NCBI GenBank assembly: GCA_023078685.1
Contig: JALGAS010000009.1
Span: 1,736,001 to 1,800,000, forward strand
Source of the DNA: Neopestalotiopsis rosae
Lineage: Eukaryota > Ascomycota > Sordariomycetes > Amphisphaeriales > Sporocadaceae
Direction: 5' to 3'
Length of the DNA: 64,000 bases
This document shows, in pieces, positions 20,151 to 31,175 of this stretch (position 1 is the stretch's first letter; each line of letters opens with the position of its first letter). The position numbers and the translations under genes are program-made. Below the pieces are notes generated by a model. The model had not been told where the DNA came from. It ran no database searches and worked only from the letters and a program-made list of their open reading frames with translations.

Positions 20151-21078
20151 AGACCCCAAGACCAATTAGCCCTGAGCCGCGTCCTCCGCTATATTACAGT
20201 AAGCTCAATCGAACTCCCGAGGCATCATTACATAAATAGCAGTCATCAGTTTACAGTCCTATCAGTAATTAAAAAAAAAAAAAGAACTTCTGATCTAATT
20301 ATCCTATACTTTCCTTCTATTCTGGATTCTTAGTACACACGAGGTGTCCCTCTAAGTTAAAGATTTCCGTACAATCTCCCAAATATGTCAGAAAATAGGC
20401 AGTCAACAAAATTTTGCTAGTTGTTGGCCCCCGAGGCACGGAAACAGCACTTTGACACTATGACAGATTGCCCATATTACAACACCAAACCTTTAATGTT
20501 GGCGGCTTTATTTGCGACGACCGCCTTGAAAGTCTTGGCTGGAACAGCGAAATACTGACAGGATAAGGAAGCGCCCGCTGCCTACACTCTTATTGACGGG
20601 ATAAGCCGGTCGATTGTAATATTGGCGTCCGCCTTTATATCCTTGTATCTCGAAGGTGAAAAAACGCAGTTATATCACACAGCTCACTAATTATCTGGCC
20701 GTAGAAGCGGATGAGGACGTGGCGAATAAACGATTCAATCTTGTGCGAAAACCCGCGCACCTCAGGGATACTTAAGAAAACACAAACTGCCCTTCGGAGA
20801 ACTCGGTCAAATGGACTCACAAAACATGGTAACATATAAATAAATACGTCTCACTTATGAATTTTCATAAATGTAAGGTTCATTTTAGTAAAAGATACCA
20901 TTTTATCTATCAACCTAAAGCCTCCATATGAAGGAAAGAGCCATGTCTAGCTGAGACGGAACAAGTGTTAACCGATAGAAGGGTCAAAGTATAACAACTA
21001 TAAGTGACAATTTACTCTCACATTTAGAAACAGAACCTTTCCCCTCCCCTTTTCCTTCCGCGTTTGATGGGGGAAAAA

Positions 21079-21106
21079 GGGGGGGGGGGGGGGGGGGGGG
21101 GGGGGG
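21079..21106. repeat. G28 homopolymer
   Basis: Flanked by A runs on both sides in intergenic DNA. Similar to the tracts at 14533 and 28326. Confidence 0.9.
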
Positions 21107-22284
21107 AAAAAAACCTGACGCTTCAGTCGGAGAAGGGACCCTCTACTCCAGTCTCTAATAAGACAAATATTCGAAGCGGCTGCTACCTATCAACTTGAAC
21201 GTGTATTTGTGCCATGGTTTTATTCTTGGCATTTCAATCATCTATCTCGATGCATGTGCCCCTCTTTGCACAACATCAAAAGCAATTCAAGCTTAACATT
21301 CGGGTAACGATGAGACGCTGTAATCGCCAGGTAAAGGCGCCAGGCTTTTGTTTGGTTCTTCCAGCGATTTCGAATTGCTGAGTGACTTACCAAAAGCAAA
21401 GATCATCTCCAAGTCTATCCTCACCACATGCCTCGATCATGGTTGTGTGCTGGTGCTGATAGGACGCCCTTTAACTCAGCTGGTTCCGGGATAGCGCTAA
21501 GAATTGCTGCCAAGGCTATATTATAATGGGCTAGCTTCCGCAACTCCCGCCACTTGTCGAAGTTTTACACTACGCAGTCATTTTAAGAAGATTTCGGACG
21601 AAATTTTACAATTTCAAAGTCTAGTGGCATCGACCCAGCCGTACTTGATATTTGGCGTGCTTGGCACTCAAAGGTCCGCATCTAGGTCCAAGATAAGGAG
21701 CAATCGCTCCGCCAAAGTTAGATGTAAATCATTACAAGTTAAACAACAAGCCGCATAAGATTCTAAAGCAACTGGCAGGGGCTGGCTCGAAATACGCTAA
21801 TAGACTTCGTCATTCTGACGCTATCGTAGTGCCATTTTATATCGACTTGACATTACCCCACCAATTATTGCCTCATCAGAAGAAGGGTCCACGAGGTGAA
21901 AATTATTACAACTGTGGTGATGTGATCTTCTGTGATATTTGTGTATATATGACGATTGGTTACACATGCAGCGAAAGCCCCGAGCTCTAGCAATGATCTT
22001 CAGGAAAGGTGAACAGCCATCTATTCTGCGATAAACTACGCCGATACTTGGTCTTAGCAATCCCTGCTCCACTATGAGAAGCGAATTGAATGGAGTTTCT
22101 TCTCCACCCCCGGTTATGGCCAAGCTCTAGTAAATGTTTTGTGGACAGCGGCTAGCTGCGTCCCGACTGTGACTGTGTCACGTACGTTGGTCGGAATGGT
22201 ATTAATACCTTCTTCTTTGCTTGGGGAAGTTCGCAAAGAGACCAGGCAGCGTAAAGCGTTACGACCGGCTGATAGCATCTCATA

Positions 22285-23739
22285 ATGGCTCCTCTAGTTG
22301 AACTTGCAGTTGCTGCCATAAGTGCTGCATCATCTTATCTGGTTACAACACCCACCGCTACAACTACTCTCGGCCCGTATGCGCCCGTCGGTTACGTCCC
22401 TTCTGTCCCAACACTGGTGACTAGTGCGACTACCGATATTACTAGTCACGGTCCTTACTCTGGCACTGCGACGTCCACCGGCCACGAGCAGGCGAGCACT
22501 ACCTTGAGCGCCACCATCTCGCCCCTACCAAAAACAGCCACTTACCACAATGCCAACGGCAAGCTTATTGGACCGGAAATCATCCCCTATCAGCCATCAG
22601 GTCGGTACTGTGCAATTTGTGTGTGCGAAACAAGCTAACACCTCGTAGGCGGCAAGGGTTACGATCAAATCCCTGTGTATCAGGTAGAAAGTGACCATGA
22701 TTTCGAGTCCCTTGTTCTTGGCATTCACCAGGAATACATTGAGTTAGACCTTTTTCACTACGGATTGGCGGTGTTCAATGAGTCTGAGTTCGAGGCCGCG
22801 CGTCTGACCATGGAGGATCGCGACCTCCTGCAATACATGGCAGTCCAAGAGGCTGGACACGCCACTTTATTAACAAACCTTGTCGGCGAGGCTGCACCAA
22901 AACAGTGTAGCTACGACTATCCGTTCACCACTGTTCGTGAATATATTGATTTCATGCAGAAGTTGACTCGTTGGGGAGAGAGCGGCAACTGGGGTTTCCT
23001 CGGCCATATGGACAGCCGTGAGGCTGCTACTCTCCTGGTTCAAGCTGAGGCTATTGAGGCCCGTCAACAAGCCATATTCCGCCAACTGCTTGGTCTTCAC
23101 CCCATGCCTATCTGGTTTGCCCCTGGTATCCCCCAGAGTTGGCACTGGACTCTGCTTTCGCAATACATTAGCTCTTGCCCTGAGAACAACACCCGTGTTG
23201 TCTGGCAGAACTTCCCTGCTCTCCACGTTGTGAACCAGCCCAACCCCAACAGACTCCACGCAAATGACACTAAAGACTGGGAACTCGTCGGTAACCGCAC
23301 TGGCGACCCTACCAAGTCGTCCATCTCCTCGGATGATAGTTGTGTCGATAACACTGTGGCTAGCCACTCCTGCACTCCTGCTATTTCTCACAATCGCGTT
23401 GAGCCTCTCAGCTTCGCCGGCCGTGAGGTTTTCCTGACCTGGGATGATCCTGGCCTGGCTGTCGGCCCCAACAACAGTTACACGACCTCAACCACTGCCA
23501 GCGAGCCCCAATACGTCGCTTGGCTGGGACAGTTTAACCTCACTTACACTCCCCTTACCAAGACTGGTGTCAACAGCGGCAAGACGTACCAGCCCAAAGC
23601 TGATACCTTCGAGACTGACCCAGCTCTGAACGGCACTGCTTTCATCGCCCTGACTGACTCGACTCTTTTTGTCACGCCTTTCAACTTAACGCTCATCAAC
23701 CCACACGTCCGTGCGCTTGGTCTCTACCAGGCTGGTTAA
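22285..23739 (+). CDS. rds1: Rds1-type ferritin-like stress-response protein, two exons
   Basis: The exons 22285-22600 and 22649-23739 are joined over a 48-nt intron (donor GTCGGT, branch GCTAACA, acceptor CGTAG), giving 468 residues. The N-terminus is hydrophobic and could direct secretion (MAPLVELAVAAISAASSYL); a Thr/Ser-rich spacer follows. The ferritin-like four-helix part starts near residue 125. It shows conserved acidic/His positions in HQEYIELDLFHYGL, MAVQEAGHATLL and QAEAIEARQQAIFR, which in the superfamily bind a di-metal centre. Fission yeast rds1 and its many filamentous homologues are induced by starvation and stress; their reaction is unknown. The C-terminal half carries several N-glycosylation motifs, fitting an exported protein. 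The gene looks intact. Confidence 0.88.
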
Positions 23740-24129
23740 GTGTTCACGGACTGACAGATGTATCCTGCGTTATCCATTCGATTCATGGGTGGAAGTGGTT
23801 GGAGATGTATCGAATTGTTCTGGTCACTATGCCATTGTGCATATAGTGTTAATAATATCACCCACGTCTTCACCACAGCTAACAAAACTGTCATCACTCA
23901 ATCGACCGTGCTTCTTACTTATCCCCTATATCGTTTATCCGATAGCTCCACATCCCTTCGTGTTGCTATGAACCACTTGAATTGAAGCTGAGTTACGTGT
24001 ATAAGGAAATCGGCTCCTGCATCTTCTGACTGAAATGTTTTTCAATATATCATTTCCGGCGGTGACAGGTGTGAAACTTGCTAACTTACTATATACAAGG
24101 CAGTACCGACTTATATACATAACCAGTCA
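23740..24129. other. Spacer downstream of rds1
   Basis: AT-rich 3' flank without recognised coding or RNA features. Confidence 0.4.
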
Positions 24130-24940
24130 GCGGCTCGCTGACGCTGACTTATTTAAAATAATGACATCAATTACTTACCCCAATCTATTGTTTTCGTCGA
24201 ACTATCTATAAAATCGTAAGATTTTTCACAATAACATCTGTTTTAAGAGAGTAGAGACAACTCGCAGATCAAGACCTTGGTGCATTTCGATTGAGCCCTG
24301 GATTTTTGTGGGAAGTATGGTCGTGAATACGCGGTTTTTCGCTTCGCGTGCCTAGAGCCCATTCTAATGCCCACCAACCGGAATATACAGTGGACGCTTT
24401 GATGGTAGTAAAGCTTCTTCCCGCCGATGAGGCAATAGTTACCTGATCGTCGCGCGTCCCTGCTAGAGATTGACCAGATATCTTGTGAAAATGCTCCTGA
24501 TCGGCTATTTTTATATTTCCCATGTTGGCGGTTCGCAGTTGTTCCACAACAAGAAGTATCGCATGGTTAGCTTGTCGTGCTTGATTGAATTTAAAATAGA
24601 GTGCCAGAGGTTTACCATTGATTGCTTGATACTACAAGTCAAATCGTGGAATGGATGGCCTGAATTCGTTTGCTTCAGTACTGTGCAGAAGAGAGGAGAG
24701 AGCATTCACCATACATAGAGTGCTGAAGCCTCTTCCGTGGCTAAAGTTTGATCTTAAATTTAGAAGACGTTCCTCAGAATGGAAAACCCACTTCCTCCTC
24801 TTACTGGTTCGTTTCGTCGCCGGGGTAGAACGTCCAATTCTAGCATCGGTTGCAAAAGCCCATGAAGAGATACTTTTAGTGTTGTTGTATATCACGGTCG
24901 ACCACAACAAAATGTGGACCAACTATAAGAAATCGACAAA
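24130..24940 (-). repeat. Dispersed repeat family 1, copy B (inverted relative to copy A)
   Basis: Reading on the minus strand, this copy parallels 16400-17110, ending in GTCAGCGTCAGCGAGCCGC. That end forms a small palindrome with GTCAGCG and CGCTGAC. The block at about 24855-24925 (TTTTAGTGTTGTTGTATATC) instead matches copy A on the same strand. One copy therefore has this segment flipped, or the family has fold-back ends. Confidence 0.75.
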
Positions 24941-25490
24941 ACGCAACAAAGTCTCAGAAAGACCACCGGAAATCAATGCAAGCAGCCTGATACATATATA
25001 CTATCCAGGGTCCAATGTCCACGAGCATTTAGTTAGCATTAGAGCTCTGTTTTGGCAATAAGCCCTACAACAAGTCTCTTATCTAAACAGCTTGCCATTG
25101 GGCTGCTGGAAATTGCTCGCAGGGCCAAGGGCAGAGGTACGGGGTAACACGTAAGGCTATGTTTTCTAGTGGTTTATTCCCGCGCCATCACGTCACTATT
25201 GCTGGTATTCTTCACGTCAACTGCAAAATTAGAGTTGAAACTGTTGTTCATTCCATCAATATCTGCATATGATAGGGGGAATTACAGCTTGGTTGCGGTT
25301 CATCGTGAGCGAATACTCAATCCAGACCAGTACGATCGGATTACCGTAAATATTTCGGATCACTACCACAAATGGCATTACGATCCATGCATTACGTTCT
25401 CGAAGTACCTGAGTAACTACATACTGCTAATGCACAGTGGGGTGCCGAGGTGCCAGGTCTGCTAGCTAATAGAACAAATTTGGTGATTGC
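24941..25490. other. Spacer, no gene recognised
   Basis: A 98-codon frame at 25169-25465 has no domain. An acceptor-like GATTGCAG at about 25485-25492 precedes the lipin fragment. Confidence 0.4.
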
Positions 25491-25492
25491 AG

Positions 25493-26077
25493 TATCCAGA
25501 AGGTGCTATCTAGACCCTCCAACCAGCTATCGCGCGCGCTAACACGATGGATAGAGCAGAGGTCTACCTGCGTAAGCCGCATGTCTTCAAAATGACCACC
25601 TTGCGTGAAATCCGCAACCTCTATGGCCCTAGCAGCCAATGTTTCTATGCCGGTTTCGGCAATCGGTTGACGGACCAGGTCTCCTATCGAACCGTTGATA
25701 TTCCTCGAACTCGCATCTTTACCATCAATTCGAATGCCGAGGTATCCCTCGACCTCTTATCCTTGAACAAGCTCAAGCTGAGCTATGTCAACATGACCGA
25801 CGTTGTCGATCACTACTTTCCACCAATCTCTACCCTGGTCAAGGGAGGTGATGAGAAATACACTGATTTCACATACTGGCGAGATCAGCCGCTGGATACT
25901 GATCAATTCAGCTTCAGCGAATATGAGGATGATGACGTGTACGATGAGGACGCCGATGAAGACGAAAAGGTTGGCGCCATGGATGACAGTTATCTCGCCC
26001 GTGGGAAACGTGATGAAGCCGCCGAGGGCATCCTTGCGGTAGCGGTGCCTAGGAGGAGGATGAGCAACAGAAAATGA
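25493..26077 (+). pseudogene. C-terminal fragment of lipin (Pah1/Smp2/Ned1 phosphatidate phosphatase)
   Basis: From 25547 the frame reads the end of the LNS2 catalytic region: YLRKPHVFKM, EIRNLYGP, FYAGFGNRLTDQVSYRTV, RIFTINSNAEVSLDLL, VDHYFPPISTL and YTDFTYWRD. The acidic tail typical of fungal lipins follows. The preceding 50 bases are in the same frame but degenerate (PEGAI, TAG at 25511-25513, then ARANTMDRAEV in place of SPDRxxAALxREV). The DxDxT active-site motif and the N-terminal LNS1 domain are absent, so this piece cannot dephosphorylate phosphatidate. It is probably a duplicated fragment of a gene located elsewhere. Confidence 0.88.
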
Positions 26078-26415
26078 ATTCAATGCTTCAAGACAAAGAT
26101 GACGCAGATGGTGGAAAGGAGGGGGAGACGGAGGAAGAGTATGAGTAGGGAGCACAAGATAAAGCGCTCGATGAGAAGGAGCAGCTGACATTGTGCCAAG
26201 ACGGCCTGTTCATCTTGGTTAGCCCTCGCTCACTTCTTCACAAAGTATGCCTTTTAGTCGCTCACTGCGATCTAGTCAAGATGCGCGCAGTAAGACAGCA
26301 CCAGGACGATAAGGACGCGACGCTGTAGGAGCTGGCCGCGGCCTACGGCAAGCCAATCATCGACCTCCTCCTGGTTATCCAAGAGAGCCAATTCTGGCGA
26401 GGAAAAGACCTTGGT
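26078..26415. other. Spacer between lipin and HET fragments
   Basis: Acidic-repeat DNA continues briefly after the lipin stop. No separate gene is recognised. Confidence 0.4.
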
Positions 26416-26990
26416 GTGATCCGGAATCTCGAGGTCCTCTTCCCGTCCTTTAATTGCAAACGGAAGCAAGGGTATTATTCCGACAGCATTTTCAGAAGAC
26501 ACCTGGCATTACGCTGCTACGGCAAGAGAGCGGTATCAACGCCTATGAGAATAGCAACTACGTGGCCGTTTCCTGGGCCTGGCAACTGTATGCCAACGAC
26601 AATAGCCCGGTCAACGGCCGCGCTTATGAGGTGCAAACAAGAGATGGGACTGACCGCTGGCCTTCGCCCATACGAAACCGCGTCCTTGACCGTGCGCTAA
26701 GTTATATGAATCACGAAAAAGTCCCTTGGCTTTGGATAGACAGGCACAGCATTCCGCAGAAGGCAAAACGTAAAGGTTGGCAATCACTGCGATCACATTA
26801 CTTGTGTCAAGAACAGGGAGGGCCTTCACGCCATGAACCTGGTGTATAAATAAAGTGAGCATCCACTGGGCTTAATCGAGATGCAAATCAAGAGTCGAAG
26901 AGACCTGGCACACCTCGCTCTAGTAATGAATCAGAAGCTAGTCGATGAATTCGAGTTTGGAGGCAACGTTTGTATCTTCGATGGCGCGGG
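26416..26990 (+). pseudogene. HET (heterokaryon incompatibility) domain remnant
   Basis: The frame at 26538-26760 reads GINAYENSNYVAVSWAW, then VLDRALSYMNHEKVPWLWID, RHSIPQKA. These match the core of a HET subfamily that carries NPYENxNYxAVSYxW and LLWIDRHSIxQ. Reading then shifts near 26810, continuing as REGLHAMNLVYK, a TAA, and SEHPLGLIEMQIKSRRDL, again family-like. At least one frameshift and one stop make this a dead copy. HET domains trigger cell death after non-self fusion. Confidence 0.75.
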
Positions 26991-27041
26991 GGTGGCAGCG
27001 GCCAGAGGAGCACTCTCTCTGGTGCATCTCTAAACCGATTC

Positions 27042-27434
27042 TTCTGCGCAGCATATATGGGAAAGGAGAACTATGTCCAAATGCATTTGGCATTAGGCGT
27101 TCAAGTGAATGCCCAAGCTGGCAGGTTTGGCACTGCTCTCCAGACGGGGTCAATAGGAGGTCATGACAAGATTATTCAAATGTTGCTAAATGCAGGAGCT
27201 GATGTCAATGCCCAAGGCGGAGAATACGGCACACTACAAGCTGCCTCAGCAACGGGACACGGAAAAATCGTAAAAAAGCTGCTCAAGAAAGGCGCCAACG
27301 TCCACGCCGGAGGCGGACTATATGGCAATGCACCACCACAAGCTGCTTTAGTTGGAGGGCATCAGGAGATTGTGCAGATATTGCTCAATACTGGGGCTAA
27401 TACCAGCGCGTTAAATCGGCGACGATTGGCCTGA
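27042..27434 (+). pseudogene. Ankyrin-repeat fragment
   Basis: Three to four ankyrin repeats are visible: GTALQTGSIGGHDKIIQMLL, NAGADVNAQGGEYGTLQAAS, ATGHGKIVKKLLKKGANVHA and GGHQEIVQILLNTGAN. They are preceded by a linker-like stretch. The style (GADVNAQGGxYG-LQAAS) is that of the C-terminal repeats of fungal NACHT/ankyrin STAND proteins. No NACHT domain precedes it. It sits just after the HET remnant and may have been its repeat domain or belong to a separate broken gene. Confidence 0.7.
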
Positions 27435-28325
27435 CGCGGTACAAGCGGCTGTATGACGCCGCGCAGCCAATGAGAATGAAGATTATTGGTGGCACACTAA
27501 TTCATGGCGCCCCTCACTGTACCTTCGGTTGCGCATGATCCTCCATAAATTCAATGTGCTTAGACACGGGCCGAAAGCCGTGCTAAAAGGCTCTGCAAAT
27601 TTGAACCAGACAGTACGCTCATAGAGGCGGATGGCCAGAGGTCAACCATTTTATTGTTGTTGTTGTGGGTGGGGGAGGGCGATCGGCGTGGAGCTGAACT
27701 GCCGTTCGCAGAACAAACCGCACCGCGCCAGCATCGTTCATATAAGATGGTATTTAGTCTGGTCATCTCTCATCATCACATGCTATAGTTCTCGCGAGTG
27801 TTTCCACAAACCACATACATCTTCCATCATTCACGGCGACTTGCGGTGCATCTTATAGAGGTTTATTGTTTTCATCGCTATCTATCCAGTAGAACAAACA
27901 GATCGCTTATCTTGTTATCTGCCGCGGACTTTGTAGCCGGCATCCAGAGACCACACACCATAAGACCTGCAAGTAAACCTAGTACCGCAAATAAAAGAAA
28001 TTGAGCCCATGCCTTGGACATGGACGGGCGAGGCTTGAAATGAATCACAGATGCCGGAATTTGGGTTTCGCATAGCAGCGAGTGAAAATGAGATAGGGCT
28101 TCAAGTTGGGTGCAATAGAGCCTAGAAAATATTAGTACATACTGGTGACATCTTCGAAGGAGTAATACGTACAGAGGCAGCATTAGACTACTTTGTTCCA
28201 CACGGGCAGCCGACGTCACTGCTGTCGTATTTCCCAACTGAAATCGTTTCTGGTCCGTTTCTATCATCTGAGACACGAATTAGCTAAGAAATTTAGAGAA
28301 AAAGAAAGAAAAGAAAAAGAAAAAA

Positions 28326-28360
<35 letters not shown>

Positions 28361-30859
28361 AATTCACGATGCTAATGGTAGTTGTCATCACTATCACCTC
28401 TTCGGGTGTCCAAATCGGTTTGCACCGAACAACGGCTCGTGTCTCAACCATCTTCATCAGTGTTTGACAGAATAGCTCGGAAAGAATTCGATTCCTTCGA
28501 AATAATACTTGCGAACAAGAAAGAGGATTATGGAAACTATTTTCCGATGCCATGGACACTAACCAGGAGTGCCTCGCCAGCCGGTGGCTTGGCTACGATA
28601 GCTGTTATTACCTGTGGGGCCGCGTGGTACGGTAAGTGGGCATGGTTTTGTAGCCTCCGAAGCCCTACAACTCGATGCTTGTCAAGCTAATTCCAGCAAT
28701 TAAACACTTGATGACACTCACGAACGGACTCTCGAAAGTTCTCGTACTCCTTTATCTCTGGATCTAAGAATTTCTGCATAGTTGTACCTGAGAATATTTT
28801 AGGTGAATTTTGAAACAGTCTCAGTCCCCAATGTTGGTACCTTTATCATATTGCGGTAGTCTCCAGATGAATTAATAAGCCACGAGGCCTAAAATCGGGA
28901 TGGATGCACAGGAGAGCTTAAAGCTGGTTTAGTTACTTCAAGCTTTGGTGTTAGTGAAACCTTGTGGGATTAATTGTGGGATTCCGGCGGTGCCGTAGGT
29001 CGTGCAGCCTGCACAATCTTCCATGATCTCGGCAACTAGTTGAGTCTCCTAGAATTCGTCGGATTTTGATCAACTTCGCACTGTATTTATCGCCGTTTTG
29101 CTGACTTTGCATGAGTTATCGAGCTAGGAGTGAATTTCTCGAAAGCATATAATCTTTTGCAAGCCCTACACGACTCAGGCATTGCAGCCTGAAGCGGTCC
29201 AGAATGGCATTTAGAGACGGACTTAATCGTGAAGTGCTATGTTGTTCTAAGCGATCTTTCGGTGAGGTGTAGTTGAACGTTAAATTTCCGCTACTGCTGC
29301 AAAGCCTTGGAATCCCCGTCACGCGAGTGTGATATGCTGTATGCGGCGGTCCCCTGTGAGATTAATAACTCGGCACATCTTACATCAGCCATGTCGCATC
29401 CATTTTTGATCATCGGCCGTGCTTTGCTTCTTTCAAACCAGGCAATTCTGGACTAAACCAAGTGTATCCTTCAGATTCTGGGCAACTAGCAAACTAGCAT
29501 ACTTTCCTGGCTTTTCATTAGTCATATATACACACCCAGTCTGGCCGTTGAGAGGCTTCGTTATCACGAACTATATGTTCAACGTTTTGGGGTTGGCGTT
29601 TCTTTCTAGTTACATACGTCAATTACGTGAATCGTATGACAGATGTTTCTCTAACTTTTGCACTTAAGTCCCTACATGATTTTTGTCGCTGGAATGGTCG
29701 TGGCAAGCCAGCCTTGTTGCGGGGATAAACAATGCCGTAGCAGACGAACATAAGAACCGCTTTCTCGGACAACAAGCTGAGGTAACGTCGAGTAAGACGT
29801 GGTGCCGGCTAAGGACATGTTCGATCCGCAGCATAGCCGATGCAAAGGCGCAACCCCCACGGAACTTGAAAAGCAACTTGCAAAGGCTTCACCATTTGTT
29901 AACGAGTTTATCGTCGGCGATCTATCGCCATTCGGGGCTACGTACCACATATCCCATTCTTACCGTGCGAGGTGATACGCGGTGTTGCAGCTCTTGACGT
30001 TTCTAACCGCCGAAAGGCTTACGGCGTCAGTCTGGCCGCAAGGGGCATTCTCAAGTTTTCTGTCCTGCAAAGCGCCAAGATCATACCAATCGGTAAGTTC
30101 TTCCTTTCTCCATCTCGCATTACCGTTCCGGTGCGGATTTTGACTCTTGACCGGTGGTAGCTGGATAAGATAGCAAGGTTATTCCTGTCCAAGGCGCACA
30201 TTTGATTATAGTTACTGAGTGAGCCGGTAGAGGCAGACGTGCAGCATAACAGTGCGCAAAAAACATCTACGGGCCCGAACATATCAAAAGGATCTGTTCA
30301 ACCATCAACTAGGTAATCGTCGAGAAATAATTCAATGTCCCAGTGCTATCCGAGTCAAAGGATCTCTCTCAGGGTCTGGCGAATTTGGGGGTATAAGAGG
30401 CCGACTTGGTCCTGGCGCCTAGGAACTTGCAGTTATTACATTCAAGTTCGAGCTTGGAAGTCACGAATAGCTTGATTTTCTAATCAAATCCATGTTAAGA
30501 AAAACTTGCAACCTGAGGCACTTAGCATTCAGGCAATCGATCTTGAAAATAAAATAATCTTATGAAGCTTAGCGCACCCCAGTAAGCCCAGTAGCAATTC
30601 TCACACAAAGCGAATAAGTTCATGTAACGACTATACTACGGGTTTCTAGAATAAACCTGAGTATAAGAGGTATTGGAGTTTATGCTAACAGGAACGCTAG
30701 CCAAGATACTGAACTGAGCAAAGAGTAACTGGAGGTGATGGTCGTGAACTGATTCACAAGTGTAGTCTCTAAAGCGTATTGAATGCTTCACCTCCGGGTA
30801 AAACAAATGCTTACATTGATCACTGAGGGAATGACTGTCTGTGTAACCGTACGAAACCC
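27435..30859. other. Long gene-poor stretch
   Basis: Contains the G34 tract at 28326. On the minus strand, 27878-28276 holds one strong hydrophobic helix (WAQFLLFAVLGLLAGLMVCG) and could be an exon, but I could not build a consistent gene. A plus-strand frame near 29815-29970 is open for about 50 codons without a known domain. Nothing else is supported. Confidence 0.4.
28326..28359. repeat. G34 homopolymer
   Basis: Preceded by an A/G-rich stretch (AGAAAAAGAAAAAA-like). Same length as the tract at 14533. Confidence 0.9.
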
Positions 30860-31163
30860 ATCCCTGATATGTCCATTCATTCCATCACTGATTCCTTGGA
30901 TCATCCAGCCCGTGGGTGGTTATCACGATGTCCGTCAGTGATTCTCATGGACGGTCGGTGAGTATCACGCTGCCAAGGAGTGATTCTCACTTTGCCAAAG
31001 CCGTGATTTCGTGCGCACCTGGGTCAGCTGTGGAAGGGTGATGAAACACTTGCTGCGGGGTCCTGGTCTCCGTATTGGTCGCTACTGCGCCTCTGCCGTC
31101 TTCCCTGTTTCTTCCAACATGTTGGTATTTGTTTGCATTTGTCCTGCACGGCTGCTTGTTCGT
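30860..31163 (+). repeat. Dispersed repeat family 2, copy 1
   Basis: Matches 52130-52402 in the same orientation. Shared blocks are CCAGCCCGTGGGTG, GGTGAGTATCAC, CTGCCA, GCCGTGA, CGCCTCTxCCGTCTTxCC and TTTCTTCxAxxATGTT. It lies just beyond the 3' end of the P450 gene on the other strand. The element is unidentified and non-coding. Confidence 0.72.
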
Positions 31164-31175
31164 AACACCTCATCA

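Larger units (their letters stand above)
19761..22284. other. Intergenic DNA with hairpin and G-tract
   Basis: Contains the inverted repeat at 20072-20150 and the G28 tract at 21079. No protein family or RNA gene is recognised in the remaining frames. Confidence 0.45.

Noticed and set aside
22870..23391. 173-codon antisense frame in rds1
   Set aside because: Lies fully inside the coding sequence of a recognised gene on the other strand.
28293..28559. Minus frame ending in poly-proline
   Set aside because: Again a translated homopolymer; no consistent gene could be assembled.
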